A stretch of DNA of 37,985 bases from positions 1-37,985 of the forward strand of contig NZ_CBTK010000079.1 of the NCBI RefSeq assembly GCF_000531125.1, in the 5' to 3' direction. Under the pieces are notes generated by a model, which saw only the letters and a list, made by a program, of their open reading frames with translations, was not told the DNA's origin and made no database searches. How positions within the stretch are numbered: the stretch's first letter is position 1; each line of letters begins with the position of its first letter. This document shows, one piece after another, positions 24,043-31,774 of the stretch. Made by a program: the position numbers and the translations under genes. Origin of the DNA: Candidatus Contendobacter odensis Run_B_J11. GTDB lineage: Bacteria; Pseudomonadota; Gammaproteobacteria; Competibacterales; Competibacteraceae.

Positions 24043-24723
24043 CTAAACATACAATTCCACCATTTTCCGCCAATATTTCGGGTTATGCGCCCGCCCCTGC
24101 CAAACGTGCATCGAATGCCAGACCCCTTTGTGCCACAGCGACTCGCTGAGATGCCGGTTGTTGTCCAGAAACGGGTCGTGGTCGCCCACCGCCAGCACGA
24201 TTTCCAGCCGCCGCAAATGATCCAGAACCTGTGGATCCGCCAGATTGGGCACGAAATGACTGGGCGTATTGAAATAAACGTGCTCGTCATAATGACCGTC
24301 CAGCAAATTGCGGAAGCTTTCGACCGATAGAGTTAAATCATAGCGACCGCTCAGCGCCACCACCTTGCGGAACGCATGTGGATGGCGGAAGGCGAAGTTG
24401 ACCGCATGAAACGCCCCGAAACTACAGCCGTGCGAAATGACGCAGGGGTTGGAATTTTTCATCCACATCAGCGGCAACACTTCGTTGAGCAGATAGTCCT
24501 CGTAGCGCAGGTGCCGGTGAATCCGGTCCCAGGGGCGGGACCAAAAGCAGTAGAAACTTTCCTGATCAACGCTATCCACGCAATATAGTTGCAACTGGCC
24601 CTGCTCGATTTTATGGCGCAGCGCCCCGACCATCCCCACGTCCTCATATTCGTGAAAACGGCCGCAGCGGGTTGGAAACACCAGCACCTTGGCCCCGCCA
24701 TGGCCGAAGATCAGCAATTCCAT
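24043..24723 (-). CDS. Esterase of the COG4947-like alpha/beta hydrolase group
   Basis: This 226-residue cytoplasmic protein has an alpha/beta-hydrolase pattern with nucleophile elbow SHGCSFGAFHA (Ser101), acid in VGDHDPFLDN (Asp181 or Asp183) and His213 near GRAHNPKYW. The opening GHGGAKVLVFPTRCGRFHEYED and the segment SGRYDLTLSVESFRNLLDGH match a conserved group of small esterases of unknown physiological role. The wording of the elbow, G-C-S-F-G, differs from the usual GxSxG only in spacing of small residues. It is convergent with the hydrolase at 23169 and upstream-adjacent to the AXE1-like gene on the same strand (128-base gap). Confidence 0.82.
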   Translation of the reverse strand: MELLIFGHGGAKVLVFPTRCGRFHEYEDVGMVGALRHKIEQGQLQLYCVDSVDQESFYCFWSRPWDRIHRHLRYEDYLLNEVLPLMWMKNSNPCVISHGCSFGAFHAVNFAFRHPHAFRKVVALSGRYDLTLSVESFRNLLDGHYDEHVYFNTPSHFVPNLADPQVLDHLRRLEIVLAVGDHDPFLDNNRHLSESLWHKGVWHSMHVWQGRAHNPKYWRKMVELYV

Positions 24724-24851
24724 ATCACGGTCGAGCCGGTGGCTATATCACTTGTGATATTCTCGATTCATCTGCGCATAGCCCTTTCAACCAACTGAAT
24801 TGTTTGAAATTTAACGCATAGAGGTGACAGGGTTATGACAGAGCCGGCATT

Positions 24852-25811
24852 TCAATCATGGTTGAAGAAATACCCCAGCGCATCCAGCAGTCGCGCATTT
24901 TCGGCAGCAGTTCCCGCGTGATCAAAATGGCCGGCTTGCAACACGAACAGTTGCTTGGAACCGGCCATCGCGTTGTAGATCGCGAACTGGCCGGGGGGCG
25001 GCACCGCCGGATCGAAACGGGCAGCGGCAATATGCAGGGGAAGCTGTAAATACCGCGCCGCTACCGCAGCATCGAAATAACGCAGCGTATCCAGCGCCCG
25101 CCCGGTTTGACGCTGATAGCTGCGCACCGCTTCGCCGCTGCCCACGCATGGCAAGGACAGTCGCAACGGATGATGGCCGAAACTGGGCACATTCAGATGG
25201 GCGCGATGAAAGCGCTGGTCCCACGGCAGGGCCAGCGCCCCGATACCGCCCCCGAAACTGATGCCCAGATAATCCAAGCGCCGTGCGGCCATCGGGAACA
25301 GTTCCAGCAACGCCGAGGCCGCGCACCACACCGTATCAGCGGCGCAGCCGCCGTGAACATAGCTTTCGGGCCGCTGGATCCCGTGCAGCACATGCGCATA
25401 GGGGTCGCTGGGAACATCGGCGCGAGCGCTGCGGGAGATACCACGGGCGCAGGGAAAAATCAGCGCCGCCCGCTTGAACGGCAAATGAAAATCCGGTTCA
25501 TCCCGCCCGCCGTAACCGTGGCTTACCACCACCCCGCGCTCGACCGGATCGGCGCGAGGCCGGGTTAACCAGCCCCCGATCCGAACCCCATTGAGCGAAG
25601 TAAATTCCACCTCGAATACTCGGATTCGTGGCTGTGGACTGGATATCTCCTGCAAGGTGGGCGCAACCGGCACTGATCGGGCGCGGGAGTACAAATCGCG
25701 CCAGAACGGAGCGAAATCTGCAGGTTCCGCCGGCGCGGCGATACTCAGCAGAGCAGCGAGATCATGGCTATAAGTAGGATCAAAGGGATAGGAATGTCGA
25801 AACATGGGCAT
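24852..25811 (-). CDS. Acetylxylan esterase/cephalosporin-C deacetylase (AXE1) family protein
   Basis: The 319-residue protein shows AXE1-family features: RVFEVEFTSLNGVRIGGWLTRP near residue 64, oxyanion strand GVVVSHGYGGRDE, nucleophile elbow LGISFGGGIG, acid in ARFDPAVPPPGQFA and a final His in QAGHFDH. The family deacetylates sugars or related acetyl esters. No signal peptide is seen, so action on intracellular or imported acetylated oligosaccharide is likelier than on polymer. The start is either ATG 25811 or ATG 25805; neither has a clear ribosome site. It is divergent from the CBM20-like gene at 25962. Confidence 0.83.
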   Translation of the reverse strand: MPMFRHSYPFDPTYSHDLAALLSIAAPAEPADFAPFWRDLYSRARSVPVAPTLQEISSPQPRIRVFEVEFTSLNGVRIGGWLTRPRADPVERGVVVSHGYGGRDEPDFHLPFKRAALIFPCARGISRSARADVPSDPYAHVLHGIQRPESYVHGGCAADTVWCAASALLELFPMAARRLDYLGISFGGGIGALALPWDQRFHRAHLNVPSFGHHPLRLSLPCVGSGEAVRSYQRQTGRALDTLRYFDAAVAARYLQLPLHIAAARFDPAVPPPGQFAIYNAMAGSKQLFVLQAGHFDHAGTAAENARLLDALGYFFNHD

Positions 25812-25961
25812 ACAGCGGCTAAATTTATTTGAGGTGAAAGCGATTCACGCTGTTCCTGGCTTGGAGAGCGCTTCAAGCTTGGGTTAGACTCAAAACGTAC
25901 CGGTGATGGCGTAGTGCAGACCTTACCCGGCAATTCATCGAGCGATTCAGAGGATTGATTC

Positions 25962-26765
25962 ATGTCAAAGAAAAAAGAGCAGCCGACCAAACCCTCGGTC
26001 AAGCAGGACTCCAAGCCCGCCGCCAAGGCGGATAAACCTACCACTGAGCCATTGGCGCTAAAGCCCGCTGCTGAACCTGCCAAGCCAGCGGTCGCCGCTA
26101 AACCTGTCGCTGAAGCTGTCACCAAACCCGCTGAGACCAAGGTCGTTCCAGCACCGGTTATACCACCCGCACCGCCCGCTCCTGCTCCAGTTCCCGCTGC
26201 CAAAGCCGTTGAAAAGCCAGCGCCAACGCCCGCTCCCGCTGCCAAGGCTGTTGAAAAGCCAGCGCCAACGCCCGCTCCCGCTGCCAAGGCCGTTGAAAAG
26301 CCAGCGCCAACACCTGCTGCTCCCGTTGCCAAGGTCGTTGAAAAGCCAGCGCCAACACCTGCTGCTCCTGCTGCCAAGGCTGTGGAAAAGCCCACACCCG
26401 CTTCGGCTCCCGCCGCTGCCAAAGCGCCCACAAAGCCGGCCGCGCCCGCCGCAAAATCTGCTGCTCTGTCCAAAGCCGGCAAAGCGACAACCGCCAAGTC
26501 TGGTGCGCCAGTCACCATTGTCGTCGCCAAATACGATGTCGGACATGGCAACAGTCTCTATATCCGTGGCGAGGGCGCTAGCCTCAGTTGGGATGCCGGG
26601 ATCCTGATGGACAATGTCGGTAGCGACGTATGGGTATGGACCACGACGCAAATCGCTGAAGGCATGGTTGCGTTCAAGTTCCTGATCAACGACGAAATCT
26701 GGTCAGCGGGTGACAACATGTCTGCCTCGACTGGAGAGACCACCACCCTCACCCCTAACTTCTAA
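25962..26765 (+). CDS. Pro/Ala/Lys-rich protein with C-terminal CBM20/48-like starch-binding domain
   Basis: The 267-residue protein has two parts. Residues 1-182 are a disordered, basic Pro/Ala/Lys-rich tail like those of histone-H1-like proteins and some PHA-granule proteins, with a tandem repeat (AAKAVEKPAPTPAP type) at 79-148. Residues 184-267 form a compact beta domain with Trp210, Trp224, Trp226 and Trp247: SLYIRGEGASLSW, DNVGSDVWVW, VAFKFLINDEIWSAGDN. That pattern matches CBM20/CBM48 starch- and glycogen-binding modules. AGAGGA lies about six bases before the ATG. No signal peptide, so it should act inside the cell, perhaps bridging glycogen to DNA, polyphosphate or another anion through the lysines. 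That role is inference. Confidence 0.82.
   Translation: MSKKKEQPTKPSVKQDSKPAAKADKPTTEPLALKPAAEPAKPAVAAKPVAEAVTKPAETKVVPAPVIPPAPPAPAPVPAAKAVEKPAPTPAPAAKAVEKPAPTPAPAAKAVEKPAPTPAAPVAKVVEKPAPTPAAPAAKAVEKPTPASAPAAAKAPTKPAAPAAKSAALSKAGKATTAKSGAPVTIVVAKYDVGHGNSLYIRGEGASLSWDAGILMDNVGSDVWVWTTTQIAEGMVAFKFLINDEIWSAGDNMSASTGETTTLTPNF
26196..26403 (+). repeat. In-frame tandem repeats of 42-45 bp
   Basis: Five units encode AAKAVEKPAPTPAP and variants, with lengths of 42, 42, 45 and 45 bases and a worn last unit. All changes keep the reading frame. The near-identity of the DNA suggests recent expansion, and copy number may vary between strains. Confidence 0.9.
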
Positions 26766-26786
26766 TCCGCCTCGCAAACCAACAAC

Positions 26787-26814
26787 GCCGACCGCCGGGA
26801 TTCCAGCGGTCGGC
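26787..26814. terminator. Stem-loop between convergent genes, probable weak terminator
   Basis: GCCGACCGC (26787-26795) pairs perfectly with GCGGTCGGC (26806-26814). Only ATCCTTTC follows, so it is a poor intrinsic terminator but sits between two convergent stop codons. Confidence 0.55.
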
Positions 26815-26829
26815 ATCCTTTCGCGGTTC

Positions 26830-28035
26830 TCACCCACCTTCCCGCTGCAACCGGGCAAATTCGTCCAGTGAGCGAGTGACGCAATCCTCGATAGCCACGC
26901 CGGTAAAATAATTGCCGGTCAGCGCCAGGCGGTTCCCGGCCAGCGCATGATCCACGGCGCGGATGACAGCGTGATGACCCACCCGCAACGCCGGCAACTG
27001 GTTCATCTTCATCACCGTATGCTCCGGGCTGAACGCCGGGCGCGGCAACCCCAGCACCGCGCCTATTCGCGCCCATTTCCCAGCTTCATCCAGCACGCCG
27101 GGCCGGAAATGAAAGGTGAAGCCGCGATACGCAGGGTCCGGCACAGTGTCACGCGACACCGCCGAATAAAACGCTTCATTCCGTCCGATCAAGCCGGCCA
27201 GCGGCGGCAGTTTTAACGCTTCGGCGGGCGCCGCGACCCCAACCGTCTCTACCCTTGCAGTTTGAATCCGCACCAGTGAATCAGCGAGATTTGGAAATTC
27301 CGCCCGCAGCAATTCGGCGGCGACTGCGACCGGCGTAGCCAGGCAAAGAGCGCGGGCCGTGTATTCGCCACCGTCGGTATGAACAGTAAAATCCTTGCTG
27401 GTACGCCGAATTTCCCGCACGGTTTGGCCGAGTTCGACCACGATACCCGGCTGCTGGCTCAGGCTGTCGGCGATGGTCTGTAAGCCGCCGGACAGAGTGA
27501 AACTGCGCGGGATGTCCTTGCGTCGGGGACGGGATCGGAACAGGCCATCGGCGGGGAAATCGCCAGCCGGTTGGCAAATCACCGCGCTGAACGCCGGTTC
27601 GAATACCGCCGCATAATTGCGCGAGCCAACGATAGGCCCGAAATAGTCAGCGACGCTGCGCCCAGCCTTTTTCGCTCCAATGAAGCGGAAGGGCGCCAGC
27701 AGCAATTCTGGAAAATACAGTTGTGAGGGAATACTACGGACCTTGCCATCAGCGAACAGACGAAACCCGACCCTGGCCCGGCGTTGCAACCGGTTCAGCA
27801 GTTGGAGACGTTCCAGAATCGCCAGCAGATTGCCATAGGAGTTGAAGCTGCTGTGCGCGCCCAGTTCCAGCCAGAAGTCGTCCAGCGCTCCGCCGAAATG
27901 GTGTGAGTGCAGGCAACCGCCCGCCCGCTGTTCGCTTTCCAGCACCCGCGTTTTCAGCCCGGCGCTGGCGGCGTAATGGGCCATACTCAGGCCACTGATG
28001 CCGGCGCCAATGATCAGCAGATCGCAATCGGCCAT
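26830..28035 (-). CDS. FAD-dependent protoporphyrinogen/coproporphyrinogen oxidase-like protein
   Basis: From the ATG at 28035 (GGAG six bases upstream) the protein has 401 residues. It has an N-terminal FAD site, LLIIGAGISGLSMA, then LESEQRAGGCLHS, and the C-terminal FAD-binding signature GNYFTGVAIEDCV characteristic of HemY-type protoporphyrinogen oxidases. These use FAD and oxygen to oxidise (copro)porphyrinogen in haem synthesis. It is shorter than typical HemY (about 450-470), so a relative with another substrate is possible. The open frame to 28086 adds 17 unlikely residues. It is divergent from the SDR gene at 28177, with about 140 bases between. Confidence 0.8.
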   Translation of the reverse strand: MADCDLLIIGAGISGLSMAHYAASAGLKTRVLESEQRAGGCLHSHHFGGALDDFWLELGAHSSFNSYGNLLAILERLQLLNRLQRRARVGFRLFADGKVRSIPSQLYFPELLLAPFRFIGAKKAGRSVADYFGPIVGSRNYAAVFEPAFSAVICQPAGDFPADGLFRSRPRRKDIPRSFTLSGGLQTIADSLSQQPGIVVELGQTVREIRRTSKDFTVHTDGGEYTARALCLATPVAVAAELLRAEFPNLADSLVRIQTARVETVGVAAPAEALKLPPLAGLIGRNEAFYSAVSRDTVPDPAYRGFTFHFRPGVLDEAGKWARIGAVLGLPRPAFSPEHTVMKMNQLPALRVGHHAVIRAVDHALAGNRLALTGNYFTGVAIEDCVTRSLDEFARLQREGG

Positions 28036-28176
28036 GATGAACTCCAAGGTTATGCAGGCAACGGATTCTTGACAAGAGTGGCGCAACGGTCAAGTTAGCC
28101 AAACCGTGCTAGGTATGTCGGCCTGATTTTGCTTAGGCTTGAGCGGTTTACCACACTTCTACCAAAAGGTAATGCC

Positions 28177-29004
28177 ATGAATATCACCTCTTACTTCTCC
28201 AAAGACCTGTTTCAGGGCAAAACCGTGTTCATCACCGGTGGCAGCAGCGGCATCAATTTGGGCATCGCCCGCAACTTTGCGGCGGTCGGGGCGAATCTGG
28301 GCATTTGTGGCCGGGCGCAGGATAAGCTGGACGCCGCTTCGGCGGAACTGCGCGAACTCGGTGCGCGGGTGTCGGCGCATTCGGCGGATGTGCGTGATTA
28401 CGCGGCGCTGGACCGCGCCATGCAGCGGCTAAAAGAAGAGTTGGGGCCGATTCATACCCTGGTCTGCGGCGCAGCCGGTAATTTCCCCTGTCCCGCCGAA
28501 CAGATCAGCCCCAACGGCTTCAAGTCGGTGATTGATATTGACCTGATGGGTACTTTTCACGCTTGCCGGGCCGCGTTTGAACAACTGAAGGAGACCGGTG
28601 GCAACATCCTGTTCATCTCGGCGGGACAGGCGTTCATGCCTTATGCCTTCCAGGCCCACGTCGGCGCGGCCAAGGCCGGCATTGATCAGATGATGCGCAA
28701 TCTGGCGCTGGAATGGGGACGATTCGGCATCCGCTGTAACAGCATCGCCCCCGGCCCGATTGAGGGCACCGAGGGGGTGCGCCGGCTGGTGCCGGAAGGC
28801 AGCGCCGATAAGCTGAAGAAGATGATCCCGCTGGGGCGGTTCGGCACCCCGGACGATATTGGGCAGTTAAGCGTGTTTCTGGCCTCGCCGCTGGCGTCCT
28901 ACATCACCGGTACATTGGTGGTCGCCGACGGTGGCCAGAATTTGCCCGGCTCCGGGGCTTGGACGCATCTGATCATGGCGGAAATGGCGAAGGCGAAAGG
29001 CTAG
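28177..29004 (+). CDS. SDR oxidoreductase resembling 2,4-dienoyl-CoA reductase
   Basis: From the ATG at 28177 (AAGG seven bases upstream) the protein has 275 residues. The NADP site is FITGGSSGINLGIA (residues 18-31). The catalytic Lys is Lys166 in AHVGAAKAGID, but the classical YxxxK Tyr position is Val162; with SAGQAFMPY and the later NSIAPGPIEGTEG this is the wording of the peroxisomal/bacterial 2,4-dienoyl-CoA reductase branch. Such enzymes help degrade unsaturated fatty acids. An acyl-CoA ligase at 31775 fits that role. The frame opens at 28129, but the family starts near MNITSYF. The stop is 11 bases before an inverted-repeat element. Confidence 0.87.
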   Translation: MNITSYFSKDLFQGKTVFITGGSSGINLGIARNFAAVGANLGICGRAQDKLDAASAELRELGARVSAHSADVRDYAALDRAMQRLKEELGPIHTLVCGAAGNFPCPAEQISPNGFKSVIDIDLMGTFHACRAAFEQLKETGGNILFISAGQAFMPYAFQAHVGAAKAGIDQMMRNLALEWGRFGIRCNSIAPGPIEGTEGVRRLVPEGSADKLKKMIPLGRFGTPDDIGQLSVFLASPLASYITGTLVVADGGQNLPGSGAWTHLIMAEMAKAKG

Positions 29005-29014
29005 GATTTATAGT

Positions 29015-29128
29015 CAGGACTTTCGCTTCCGGTTAAAAAAACCGTTCAGAGTGAGCCGGTCAAACCTCATTTTCATCGATGAAGGCCCTTCGACACGCTC
29101 AGGGCGCACGGATGGAACGAAAGACCTG
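29015..29128. repeat. 114-bp inverted-repeat element with a different core
   Basis: CAGGACTTTCGCT at 29015 and AACGAAAGACCTG ending at 29128 form a 13-bp terminal inverted repeat with two mismatches. The size equals that of the other copies, but the interior lacks the double hairpin and instead holds CCTTCGACACGCTCAGGGCG, another widespread proteobacterial repeat motif. Confidence 0.6.
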
Positions 29129-29258
29129 GAAAGAAATTAGCCCGAACCTCCAACCCTCCCGCAGCGGCTTGAGCTAAAATAGATATTGCAGCTACCCGCG
29201 AGAACGGGCGGGCTACCACCCATCCATGTCGATCAATTTTGGAGAAGACACTCAATTA

Positions 29259-29480
29259 CCACCAGCTAGAAGCTGGTGGGTTGACTATCGGCGGGCTAAA
29301 CCGCCGACTGGAAGAGAAGGCGGCTGGAAGCCGGTGGTTTGCACCACGGGCCGAGCGCCCTTCGGGCGGGCTGAAGCCGCCCACGGACAATCAATCCGTG
29401 GGCCAGGGAAATCGCGCAAAGGCTGCTTCCGGCGCAATCCGACGACGCGCCGTCGGCTGCTTAGAAGCCCCTTGCAGGGC
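29259..29480. other. Multi-hairpin non-coding segment upstream of thrC
   Basis: At least seven stems follow in series: CCACCAGCT/AGCTGGTGG (29259-29279), TCGGCGG/CCGCCGA (29288-29307), CGGCT/AGCCG (29321-29333), CGCCC/GGGCG (29356-29368, or GGGCGG/CCGCCC), CCACGGA/TCCGTGG (29381-29401), CCGACG/CGTCGG (29439-29456) and GCCC/GGGC (29467-29480). The 564-base gap 29005-29568 contains this, the inverted-repeat element and no credible gene. It could be a structured RNA, a thrC leader, or a mosaic of palindromic repeats. Confidence 0.55.
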
Positions 29481-29568
29481 CGGCGTCTTTGGCGGATAGG
29501 GCAGAGTACAATAGCGGCCATTTCCGCAACCCTTCCTGGCTTTTCACGCTTCCCAAGGACTCTCCAAC

Positions 29569-30984
29569 ATGCGCTATATCAGCACCCGGGGCGGCATGGC
29601 CCCCGCACCCTTTTCCGACATTTTGCTGGGTGGCTTGGCCCCTGACGGCGGTTTGGCCCTCCCGGACGCCTACCCGACGTTGGCCCCCGGGGAATTATCC
29701 GGTTGGCGCGGCTTGTCCTACCCGGAACTGGCGTTCGCCATTTTGCGCCGGTTCGCCGACGATCTGCCGGCTGATGAGTTGCGGGCGCTGATTGATCACA
29801 CCTACACCGCCGAAATTTTCCGCAGCGAAGCCATTACCCCGCTCACGCCGCTCGCTGACGGCGTTTGGTTGCTAGGGCTGTCGAACGGCCCAACCTTGGC
29901 GTTCAAAGATATTGCCATGCAGTTGCTGGGCAACCTGTTCGAGTACGTGCTGCTTAAAACCGGCGGCCACCTCAACATCTTTGGCGCGACCTCCGGCGAC
30001 ACCGGCTCCAGCGCCGAATACGCCATGCGCGGCAAGCGCAACATCCGGGTGTTCATGCTGTCGCCGCACCAGAAGATGAGCCGGTTTCAGACTGCACAGA
30101 TGTTCTCACTGCAAGACCCCAACATTTTCAACATCGCGGTGCGCGGCGTGTTCGACGACTGTCAGGATATGGTCAAGGCAGTCAGCCATGACGCCGATTT
30201 CAAGGCCCGTTATGCCATCGGTACCGTCAATTCGATTAACTGGGCGCGGGTGGCGGCGCAAATCGTCTACTACTTCAAAGGCTGGCTGGCGGTGACCGAC
30301 CGCGACGTTCAGGAAGTGTCATTTGCGGTGCCGTCCGGCAATTTTGGCAACATCTGCGCCGGCTACATCGCCAAACGCATGGGTCTGCCGATCCGCCGGC
30401 TGATTTTGGCGACCAACGAAAATAACGTGCTCGATGAATTCTTTCGCACCGGCGTCTACCGGGTGCGTCCAACCGATCAGGTGGCGCAAACCAGCAGCCC
30501 CTCGATGGATATTTCCAAGGCGTCCAATTTCGAGCGCTTCATTTTCGATGCCGTAGGACGCGATCCGGCAGTGGTTCGTGATCTCTGGCGGCAGGTAGAC
30601 ACGCAAGGGTTCTTCGATCTATCTGGCAGCGATGCGTTCCACGCGATCCAGGAATCCGGTTTCGTTTCCGGGACCAGCACCCATCAAGACCGCATGGACA
30701 CTATTCGCCGGGTTTATCAGGACAGCGGCAGCGGCATCGTCATGGACACCCACACCGCCGACGGGGTGAAGGTCGGCTTGGAATACCGCGAGGACGGCGT
30801 GCCGCTAATCTGTCTGGAAACCGCGCTGCCGGCCAAATTCGAGGAATCTATTGTTGAGGCGCTGGGTCATCCGCCGGAGCGTCCCGCCGGTTACGAAAAT
30901 ATCGAGGCGTTGCCGCAACGCTTTGAGGTGATGGACGCGGATGTAGCTGAGATCAAAGGCTATATCGTCCGGTATGCAGGTTGA
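29569..30984 (+). CDS. thrC: Threonine synthase
   Basis: The 471-residue pyridoxal-phosphate enzyme converts O-phosphohomoserine to threonine. Seen: the N-terminal MRYISTRGGMAPAPFSDILL, the cofactor lysine Lys113 in NGPTLAFKDIAMQ, the substrate loop GATSGDTGSSAEYA, and VPSGNFGNICAGY. Length and wording are those of the E. coli/fungal-type (longer) ThrC. AAGGA lies nine bases before the ATG. No hom or thrB gene is adjacent, so it is outside a thr operon here. The long hairpin-rich leader may matter for its expression. Confidence 0.96.
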   Translation: MRYISTRGGMAPAPFSDILLGGLAPDGGLALPDAYPTLAPGELSGWRGLSYPELAFAILRRFADDLPADELRALIDHTYTAEIFRSEAITPLTPLADGVWLLGLSNGPTLAFKDIAMQLLGNLFEYVLLKTGGHLNIFGATSGDTGSSAEYAMRGKRNIRVFMLSPHQKMSRFQTAQMFSLQDPNIFNIAVRGVFDDCQDMVKAVSHDADFKARYAIGTVNSINWARVAAQIVYYFKGWLAVTDRDVQEVSFAVPSGNFGNICAGYIAKRMGLPIRRLILATNENNVLDEFFRTGVYRVRPTDQVAQTSSPSMDISKASNFERFIFDAVGRDPAVVRDLWRQVDTQGFFDLSGSDAFHAIQESGFVSGTSTHQDRMDTIRRVYQDSGSGIVMDTHTADGVKVGLEYREDGVPLICLETALPAKFEESIVEALGHPPERPAGYENIEALPQRFEVMDADVAEIKGYIVRYAG

Positions 30985-31032
30985 ATCCAGCTACACTCAA
31001 ATCAGGTAAAGACTGAACATCGGAGATTAGCC

Positions 31033-31722
31033 ATGAATGCGACCGCAACCCTCAATCCTCCCGTCGCGCCAATTCAGAAGCTGAATCCAGTATCACCCGC
31101 CGAGATTATCTATCCCGACAGCGATGGTTTGCCCATGGCCGACAACACCAAACAGTTCCGCTATATCGTGATGATTCAGGGCGGCATCGCCGCGCTGTTC
31201 GCCCATGATCCCAACGTGTTCGTCGCCGGTGATCTGCTGTGGTATCCGGTGGAGGGCGACAACACAATTCGGGTCGCGCCCGATGTGATGGTGGTGTTTG
31301 GGCGACCGCCGGGCGACTGGGGTTCCTATAGGCAATGGCAGGAAGACGGCCTGGCCCCGCAAGTGGTATTTGAGGTGCTATCGCCCGGCAACACCCTGGC
31401 CGAAATGACCCGCAAATTTCAGTTCTACGACCGCTATGGCGTCGAGGAATACTACATCTACGACCCGGATCGAGGCGAACTGGATGGTTCGATCCGACGG
31501 GATGGCCGGTTGGAAAGCGTGCAGCAGATGCAAGGCTGGATCAGCCCACGCCTCAGTGTGCGTTTCACTCTGTTGGGAATTGATCTGATGCTGTATCGGC
31601 CTGATGGGCGGCGCTTTGAAACCTTCCTCGAATTGGAGCAGCGCGCCGAGTCCGAACATCAGCGCGCCGAACGGTTGGCCGAGCGGTTACGGGCGCTGGG
31701 CGTCGATCCCAATGCGCTGTAA
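31033..31722 (+). CDS. Uma2-family (DUF820) PD-(D/E)XK nuclease-like protein
   Basis: The 229-residue protein matches the Uma2 family: VAPDVMVVFG (Asp84), QVVFEVLSPGNTLAEM (Glu114) and KFQFYDRYGVEEYYIYDPD form the PD-(D/E)XK-like core. The C-terminus is a charged coiled-coil tail (ELEQRAESEHQRAERLAERL). The family is predicted to be an endonuclease, is abundant and often multi-copy in cyanobacteria and some other bacteria, and has no settled function. GGAG precedes the ATG. It follows thrC by 48 bases and precedes the acyl-CoA ligase by 52, so co-transcription is possible without functional linkage. Confidence 0.88.
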   Translation: MNATATLNPPVAPIQKLNPVSPAEIIYPDSDGLPMADNTKQFRYIVMIQGGIAALFAHDPNVFVAGDLLWYPVEGDNTIRVAPDVMVVFGRPPGDWGSYRQWQEDGLAPQVVFEVLSPGNTLAEMTRKFQFYDRYGVEEYYIYDPDRGELDGSIRRDGRLESVQQMQGWISPRLSVRFTLLGIDLMLYRPDGRRFETFLELEQRAESEHQRAERLAERLRALGVDPNAL

Positions 31723-31774
31723 AGCCGGTTGAAAATCCACCCACCCTCACGGCCCTGCGAGGAGTACAACAACA

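Noticed and set aside
26196-26403. Possible CRISPR-like array
   Set aside because: Units are contiguous, in frame and without unique spacers; they are protein-coding tandem repeats. No CRISPR array or cas gene was seen in the window.
25745-26551. 268-codon antisense frame, Ala/Gly-rich with repeats
   Set aside because: It is the shadow of the Pro/Ala/Lys-rich gene; its repeats simply reflect the tandem DNA repeats.
29226-29645. 139-codon open frame upstream of and overlapping thrC
   Set aside because: It runs through the hairpin series and into thrC in another frame; the translation is Arg-rich, low in complexity and has no ribosome site.
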